Assembly: GCA_045118335.1 (NCBI GenBank)
Contig: JBGUXY010000018.1
Coordinates: 1 to 24,815, forward strand
DNA length: 24,815 nucleotides
DNA from: W1P20-047 sp045118335
GTDB taxonomy: Bacteria > Actinomycetota > Coriobacteriia > Coriobacteriales > Eggerthellaceae
Direction: 5' to 3'
Shown: positions 21,507-24,815 of the stretch, piece after piece
How the letters are laid out: every line of letters begins with the position of its first letter
Numbering within the stretch: the stretch's first letter is position 1
The notes under the pieces: model-generated
Databases searched by the model: none
Told to the model about the DNA's origin: nothing
The model's input: only the letters and a program-made list of their open reading frames with translations
Made by a program: the position numbers and the translations under genes

Positions 21507-21551
21507 GTTCTTTCCTCCCTGCATGCTCCATCCACGTAAAAGGCGCATTCC

Positions 21552-21560
21552 ATGGTAGCA
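21552..21560 (-). promoter_or_regulatory. Possible extended -10 promoter for the LuxR gene
   Basis: TGCTACCAT on the minus strand, 46 nt upstream of the start at 21506, matches the extended -10 pattern seen elsewhere in the window. No good -35 is seen. Confidence 0.3.
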
Positions 21561-21600
21561 GAAGGAAGATTGCGAACACGAGCTTCCATGGCAAAACAAT

Positions 21601-21647
21601 CCGCCGGGGTACAAAGCATTACCAGGTAAAGCTTTATGCCCCGGCGG
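21601..21647 (-). terminator. Large intrinsic terminator of tatA
   Basis: A 47-nt hairpin: nine GC pairs (CCGCCGGGG with CCCCGGCGG, offset by a G-U), then seven more pairs interrupted by one mismatch, and a 13-nt loop. On the minus strand it is followed by ATTGTTTTG. It lies 64 nt after the tatA stop and should separate tatA from the LuxR gene. Confidence 0.75.
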
Positions 21648-21657
21648 CGGGAGGGCA

Positions 21658-21671
21658 GACTCGATCGAGTC
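21658..21671. repeat. 14-bp perfect palindrome between tatA and its terminator
   Basis: GACTCGATCGAGTC is fully self-complementary. It lies between the tatA stop and the large terminator, next to a small hairpin GACGC / GCGTC (21673-21690). It may be a protein-binding site or simply part of the structured 3' region. Confidence 0.5.
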
Positions 21672-21710
21672 GGACGCCTAGGTGTGCGTCTAGCTGGATT
21701 GGATATGAGC

Positions 21711-22001
21711 CTATTCGGCCTCCTCTTCGTCAGCCTCGAATACGACATCTTCTTCGGCGGCGGGCTCTTCTGCCTTGGGTTCTTCTATCTGAGCCTTCTT
21801 GCGACGCTTCTTCTTGGGCTCGGGCTCGGGCTCTTCGTCCTCGATTTCGATATCGGGAGCGTTGTCCATACCCTCGCGCAAGTTCTTCACCGACTTGCCC
21901 AAAGCCGAACCGAGCTTGGGAAGGTTCTTCGGCCCGAAGATGAGCAGGACGACCAACAGGATGATGAGTAGTTCGGGAATGCCGATTCCGCCAAATTTCA
22001 T
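21711..22001 (-). CDS. tatA: Twin-arginine translocase subunit TatA
   Basis: A 96-aa TatA-family protein starting at ATG 22001 after GGAAGAGG. A short periplasmic N-terminus leads into a single membrane helix (IPELLIILLVVLLIFGPKNLP, in two parts about residues 8-27) with the FGPKNLPKLG hinge and the amphipathic helix SALGKSVKNLREGM. The C-terminal half is a highly charged Glu/Lys tail with no fold. TatA forms the pore-associated oligomer that moves folded proteins with TatC. No tatC or tatB is in the window. It is monocistronic, with a large terminator. A predicted Tat substrate, the first NlpC/P60 hydrolase, is about 20 kb away. Confidence 0.95.
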   Translation of the reverse strand: MKFGGIGIPELLIILLVVLLIFGPKNLPKLGSALGKSVKNLREGMDNAPDIEIEDEEPEPEPKKKRRKKAQIEEPKAEEPAAEEDVVFEADEEEAE

Positions 22002-22217
22002 TATTGCCTCTTCCGTCTCTTGCTGGCTTTCTTTACTGGTTCAAGAGCAGTTTCTTCGCTGAAACACGTGCGAAACGCTTGCAATCCCTGTCATGCAGCC
22101 CTATTTCGCCCGCTATGGCCAACCATGGCCAACTGCTGACTATATTGTGCCCTTGAACTGCGCATTTGCCTATCATGCAAACCCATGAAATCAGGGCAGC
22201 ACCCTAGCTTTTTTGTC

Positions 22218-22237
22218 ATGCAAAGTAATGATTGCAT
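22218..22237. promoter_or_regulatory. Candidate operator dyad upstream of tatA
   Basis: Perfect inverted repeat ATGCAA, 8 nt, TTGCAT in an AT-rich stretch about 220 nt upstream of the tatA start. No known regulator consensus is claimed. Confidence 0.3.
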
Positions 22238-22367
22238 ACTATAAATTACATTTCGAACGCTCGTTGCAATATGGCAAACGATAGGCAGCCTCGGCTGTTT
22301 CACATAGCGATGCCGCGAAGCGGCGATCCTTACGCCATCGCAGCTCATCCATGGCAAGGCAGCAATA

Positions 22368-22463
22368 AAGGCCCTCGCGCCCCAGAGTGCCCGCCTTCGG
22401 CCCAAGCGTACTTCGATACGCGCCTCGGTCGAAACAAAGGGCAATATGGGATGCGAGGGCCTT
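22368..22463 (-). ncRNA. Possible structured RNA closed by an 11-bp helix
   Basis: Perfect arms AAGGCCCTCGC (22368-22378) and GCGAGGGCCTT (22453-22463) close a 74-nt interior that itself contains TGCCC / GGGCA, GCGTA / TACGC and a GCC-TTC-GGC hairpin. On the minus strand the 3' arm runs into TTTATTGCT, a weak T-tail, so it could be an RNA end or the 3' region of the transpeptidase transcript. It does not match tmRNA, 6S, RNase P or SRP RNA motifs I know. No promoter is assigned. Confidence 0.3.
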
Positions 22464-22522
22464 CCGCAGCGTCGTAGCGTGTGGCGCGCAGGAGCCGCCG
22501 TTGGGCTAAACGGCGATGCGCA

Positions 22523-24313
22523 CTACCAATGAACGATAACGGGGATACCCACTGTTGCTATGCCATAAAGCGACTGCGCGGCATCGTAAGAAAGGTTCAC
22601 ACAGCCATGGGAACCGTAACCCTGCGAATACATGGAGCCACCGAAAGATGGCTGCCAGGTGGCATCGTGCAAGCCGCAACCGGAATACGTGAAGGGCATC
22701 CAGTATTGCACCTGGGTTTCGTATTCGGGAGCACCAGTTGAAGCAAGGATCTCGCCCTTCAACGTTGCAGGGCTTTCCATGCTGAACAGCGTCCAGATGC
22801 CCGTGGGGGTGTCGTGTTTGCCATCGGGCATACCGGTGATGCAATCGCTTTCCCACAGCAGCTCACCGTCACCGGTATAGTAGTAAACATGCTGTTCGGA
22901 AAGGTCAACGTCGATATAGTCGGACCAGTCAACTTCCCCGGGGCCGTTGTAGTATGCCGCGCCGGCTATCCAGGGAACGTATACTTCGCCTTGTGTCCCG
23001 CTCTTGATTTCTTCGCGCACGAGCTCCACCATGGCAGCCGTATCGACTTCCCAGCCGTATGTGCCTCCTTCGACGGTTACCGTCTTGCCGTTGGGCCGCG
23101 TGTACGTGCGCTCCGTTCCCACCGTGTCCATGCCGTTGCCCAGATCGGTGAGCCATCCATCCATGGCCTCGTCATCGAAGGACACCGACATGTCGTCTTC
23201 GAACGTAACCCACTGCGATATCTGATCGGCGTTGATTTCGGCGACTTCCGAAGACTCGCCCAGAATCAGATGGAGGTCGGCTTGCACGTAACCATTGGCC
23301 GTTTCCTGGGCGCTAAGCAGGTCTTCGTCATCGCTTAGAATCGAAGGCTTCATCAGCTGTTCTTCGGAAAGCTGCGCGGAAGGCTCCATGGTGGAAACGG
23401 CTTCGTTGACCACCTCGAGCACCGCCTGTGCATCGAACTTCGTGCCAGGCTGCTCGGGGACCACTTCGTAGGCATTGGCATCTTCGTTGTAGGCAAGCGT
23501 AGCGTCCACGGGGTCGGTGGCTTCTTCGTTCCAGGCTTCAACCTGCGCGATAACTACCTCTTCCAAGCCACCGGCATTGTATTCGGTAACCATGCGATCC
23601 GTGATGTCGTGAGTCTTGCTGATCTGCGCAGGCCATGTCCAAGGCTTGTTGTCGGCAAGCGCACTTTCTGCAATGCGGCCACCATCGGCCTGAATGCCCA
23701 TATCCTGCGAAGACACGGTAAAATTCATGCCCGCACCCGACACTTCGATGCTGTAGTCGGAAACCATCTCGCCGATCATGTCGGCCACTTCCTCTTGCGT
23801 CTTCATCGAGATATCCGAGCCGTTGATGGTAGTGGCTGGATAGAAGTGATTCATGAAGAAAACCGCACCACCAATGTAGGCAGCGGCCACCAATGCGACG
23901 ACTACGCCAACGGTGATGCCGATAGTTTTGCGCACTGTCGAGGCTTTCTTCAGGTTTCCGTAGTCGATGGGAGCCCAGCCCGCAGCATCCCCTTCTGCCA
24001 CCGGCGGCACGACAGCAGACGGCACGGCAGCAGACGGCACGGCCGACTGTACCGGTGCCACAGGCGCAACGACCGGCTTCTCGAGAGGCTCTACCAGCGG
24101 CGTAACGTGCGTGGCAGCCTCGGAAGCCTCGGGCTTCTCCGTCGTGGACGCCGTTTCCACTGGCTCGGCCTTGATGGTCTTCTGCCCGTCTGCGGTCGCA
24201 ACCTCACTTGTTTCGTCGTTTTCGGGTTCTGTCTTTACCGCCGATGATTTTTCTTCGGTGGCCTTCTTCGCATGCTTTGCGTGCTTTCCGCGTACTTCTT
24301 CGTCTTTGAACAT
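22523..24313 (-). CDS. Membrane-anchored L,D-transpeptidase (YkuD) with PG-binding domains
   Basis: A 596-aa protein. The start at 24313 has GGAAG about eight bases upstream; ATG 24319 is too close to that site. Residues 1-125 are a cytoplasmic, Glu/Lys/Pro-rich low-complexity region with AVPSA repeats. One membrane helix spans about 128-153 (TIGITVGVVVALVAAAYIGGAVFF). The extracellular part has PG_binding_4-type repeats (about 165-400). The YkuD domain (about 470-596) begins DVDLSEQHVYYYTGDGELL and ends with the active-site motif SHGCVN, catalytic Cys571, His569. These enzymes make 3-3 cross-links between diaminopimelate residues or attach proteins to peptidoglycan. It stands alone with an extended -10 promoter. 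The layout matches well-known Gram-positive YkuD proteins with PG_binding_4 domains. Confidence 0.94.
   Translation of the reverse strand: MFKDEEVRGKHAKHAKKATEEKSSAVKTEPENDETSEVATADGQKTIKAEPVETASTTEKPEASEAATHVTPLVEPLEKPVVAPVAPVQSAVPSAAVPSAVVPPVAEGDAAGWAPIDYGNLKKASTVRKTIGITVGVVVALVAAAYIGGAVFFMNHFYPATTINGSDISMKTQEEVADMIGEMVSDYSIEVSGAGMNFTVSSQDMGIQADGGRIAESALADNKPWTWPAQISKTHDITDRMVTEYNAGGLEEVVIAQVEAWNEEATDPVDATLAYNEDANAYEVVPEQPGTKFDAQAVLEVVNEAVSTMEPSAQLSEEQLMKPSILSDDEDLLSAQETANGYVQADLHLILGESSEVAEINADQISQWVTFEDDMSVSFDDEAMDGWLTDLGNGMDTVGTERTYTRPNGKTVTVEGGTYGWEVDTAAMVELVREEIKSGTQGEVYVPWIAGAAYYNGPGEVDWSDYIDVDLSEQHVYYYTGDGELLWESDCITGMPDGKHDTPTGIWTLFSMESPATLKGEILASTGAPEYETQVQYWMPFTYSGCGLHDATWQPSFGGSMYSQGYGSHGCVNLSYDAAQSLYGIATVGIPVIVHW
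24013..24042 (-). repeat. 15-bp tandem duplication in the transpeptidase gene
   Basis: Two identical adjacent copies of a 15-bp unit (cagcagacggcacgg) in the cytoplasmic Pro/Ala-rich region, encoding AVPSA twice in frame. Gain or loss of units would keep the frame. Confidence 0.8.
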
Positions 24314-24357
24314 CGTCATCTTCCGTCGCTTGCCCAGACCTGTTCCGTAACTTATGC

Positions 24358-24366
24358 ATTGTAGCA
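24358..24366 (-). promoter_or_regulatory. Extended -10 promoter of the L,D-transpeptidase gene
   Basis: TGCTACAAT on the minus strand (TG-C-TACAAT), 45 nt upstream of the start at 24313. No strong -35. Confidence 0.45.
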
Positions 24367-24465
24367 AGATGCAATCAAAATGGATTGGCATTGTAGGGTT
24401 TTTCTATGAATGTCATCAATGGCATTTTCCGTGTTTCAACAATAATGCAAATCTGCTCTTTCCGT

Positions 24466-24483
24466 TGTGCAACTTATTGCACA
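24466..24483. promoter_or_regulatory. 18-bp perfect operator-like dyad
   Basis: TGTGCAA, 4 nt, TTGCACA, 100 nt upstream of the transpeptidase -10. The length and symmetry are typical of a dimeric repressor site. It differs in half-site spacing from the Rex consensus. Confidence 0.4.
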
Positions 24484-24623
24484 GAAGACGCCTTTGCATA
24501 TCGCTCCAGCCATGGAATCTGCCATCGATTCGCGAATGTAGCCGTCTCCCAAAACAATAGGGCGGATAAGGAGCAGCACGGTAAAGGAAAGCCCCTTGTT
24601 GGCACGGTTCGAAAACAACCAGC

Positions 24624-24670
24624 GAAAGCAGCGCATAAGAAGAAGCATTCCCCTCTTATGCACTGCTTTC
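24624..24670. repeat. 47-nt near-perfect hairpin upstream of tRNA-Leu
   Basis: Arms of 17 nt: GAAAGCAG with CTGCTTTC and GCATAAGA with TCTTATGC, one mismatch between, and a 13-nt loop. On the minus strand it is followed by GCTGGTTGTTTTC, resembling a terminator, but no minus-strand gene ends here. Confidence 0.65.
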
Positions 24671-24690
24671 ATGGAACGGCAGCATCGCCC

Positions 24691-24719
24691 TTGGCGAGCG
24701 CAAGAGCTTAAGCTATAAT
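24691..24719 (+). promoter_or_regulatory. Sigma-A type promoter for tRNA-Leu
   Basis: TTGGCG, 17 nt, TATAAT; perfect -10 and ideal spacing. The -10 ends 10 nt before the mature tRNA, so the 5' leader is very short. Confidence 0.75.
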
Positions 24720-24729
24720 TCTTTTTCAC

Positions 24730-24813
24730 GCCCGGGTGGCGGAACGGCAGACGCGGTGGTCTCAAAAACCTCTGTCGAGAGACGTGCGGGTTCGAATCCC
24801 GCCCCGGGCACCA
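24730..24813 (+). tRNA. tRNA-Leu, anticodon CAA
   Basis: Acceptor stem GCCCGGG pairs with CCCGGGC, followed by discriminator A and an encoded CCA (24811-24813). The anticodon loop CTCAAAA gives anticodon CAA, reading UUG codons. The anticodon stem has one apparent U-U mismatch. A long variable arm (TGTC, GAGA, GACG) marks a class II tRNA, as expected for leucine, and the T arm carries GGGTTCGAATCCC. The gene is 84 nt with CCA and lies at the window edge. Confidence 0.95.
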
Positions 24814-24815
24814 TG

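Larger units (their letters stand above)
22002..22522. other. Intergenic region between the L,D-transpeptidase gene and tatA, with many dyads
   Basis: This 521-bp gap has no convincing gene. Features seen: hairpin GCCGTT / AACGGC (22497-22514) close to the transpeptidase stop; an 11-bp long-range pair at 22368-22463; hairpins GCCGC / GCGGC (22312-22324) and CAGC-CTCG-GCTG near 22287; dyad ATGCAA-N8-TTGCAT (22218-22237); and a direct repeat ATGGCCAAC at 22115 and 22125. The tatA promoter must lie here, but I cannot pick it with confidence. Confidence 0.55.
24314..24729. other. Intergenic region between the transpeptidase gene and tRNA-Leu
   Basis: This 416-bp gap has no credible gene. It contains the transpeptidase promoter (24358-24366), a perfect dyad TGTGCAA-N4-TTGCACA (24466-24483), a long hairpin (24624-24670) and the tRNA-Leu promoter (24691-24719). 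The stretch from about 24490 to 24620 shows nothing definite. Confidence 0.6.

Noticed and set aside
22193..22214. Terminator with T6 on the plus strand near 22209
   Set aside because: The stem is only four base pairs and there is no plus-strand gene upstream.
22091..22444. Minus-strand 117-codon frame between the transpeptidase gene and tatA
   Set aside because: TTG start, no ribosome site and no recognisable fold; composition looks like non-coding DNA.
24466..24483. Rex (NADH-responsive) operator
   Set aside because: Half-sites TTGTG and CACAG are similar to Rex, but the spacing is 10 rather than 8 and an extra C breaks the TTGTGAA pattern.
1..24815. CRISPR array, insertion sequence, prophage or integration site
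   Set aside because: No regularly spaced repeats, transposase, integrase or phage-like genes, and no direct repeats at the tRNA genes were seen.

Overview
The window looks like chromosome of an anaerobic, moderately GC-rich actinomycete of the Coriobacteriia, most likely Eggerthellaceae. The reasons are the gene mix: a LuxR regulator with a polytopic membrane N-terminus (a type expanded in Eggerthella relatives), several PcsB/CwlO-like NlpC/P60 hydrolases, selenium genes (selA, yedF), a molybdopterin guanylyltransferase fusion, and an activase/dehydratase pair with oxygen-sensitive Fe-S motifs. Genus cannot be fixed from sequence alone. Coding density is high, codon use looks even, and I see no insertion sequence, phage, CRISPR array or integration scar.

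Layout. 1-4400: tRNA-Pro(CGG), then three paralogous secreted NlpC/P60 hydrolases on the minus strand, one with a twin-arginine signal. 4400-5430: hpf (ribosome hibernation) with its own promoter, a leader containing a terminator-like hairpin, and a strong terminator. 5460-7680: an EamA-family exporter divergent from a LysR regulator. 7700-13020: a six-gene minus-strand operon encoding a YjiM-like double-cubane 2-hydroxyacyl-CoA-dehydratase-type protein, a long and a short DUF3343 (Se/S-carrier-like) protein, YedF, a class V aminotransferase/cysteine desulfurase homologue, and the ATP-dependent activase. It starts from a good sigma-A type promoter about 280 nt upstream of its first gene, and both the leader and the gaps between genes are full of hairpins. 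13190-16050: a GT4 glycosyltransferase and, divergently, selA. 16060-18550: a polar amino-acid ABC transporter (lipoprotein, permease, ATPase). 18690-19964: a MobB-MobA fusion. 20100-21506: the LuxR membrane regulator. 21600-22001: tatA with a large terminator. 22523-24313: a membrane-anchored L,D-transpeptidase. 24730-24813: tRNA-Leu(CAA).

How it fits together. Two themes recur. One is the cell envelope: three P60 hydrolases, an L,D-transpeptidase, TatA (the first hydrolase is a predicted Tat substrate) and a glycosyltransferase. The other is selenium, sulfur and molybdenum biochemistry: SelA for selenocysteine, YedF with a cysteine-desulfurase homologue and two DUF3343 proteins, and MobBA for molybdenum cofactor. 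The most interesting unit is the six-gene operon. It joins proteins thought to handle persulfide or selenide with a complete ATP-driven low-potential electron pump. A natural hypothesis is an ATP-dependent reductase acting on a sulfur or selenium species, or one whose cofactor needs Se/S delivery. selB, selC and selD are not in the window.
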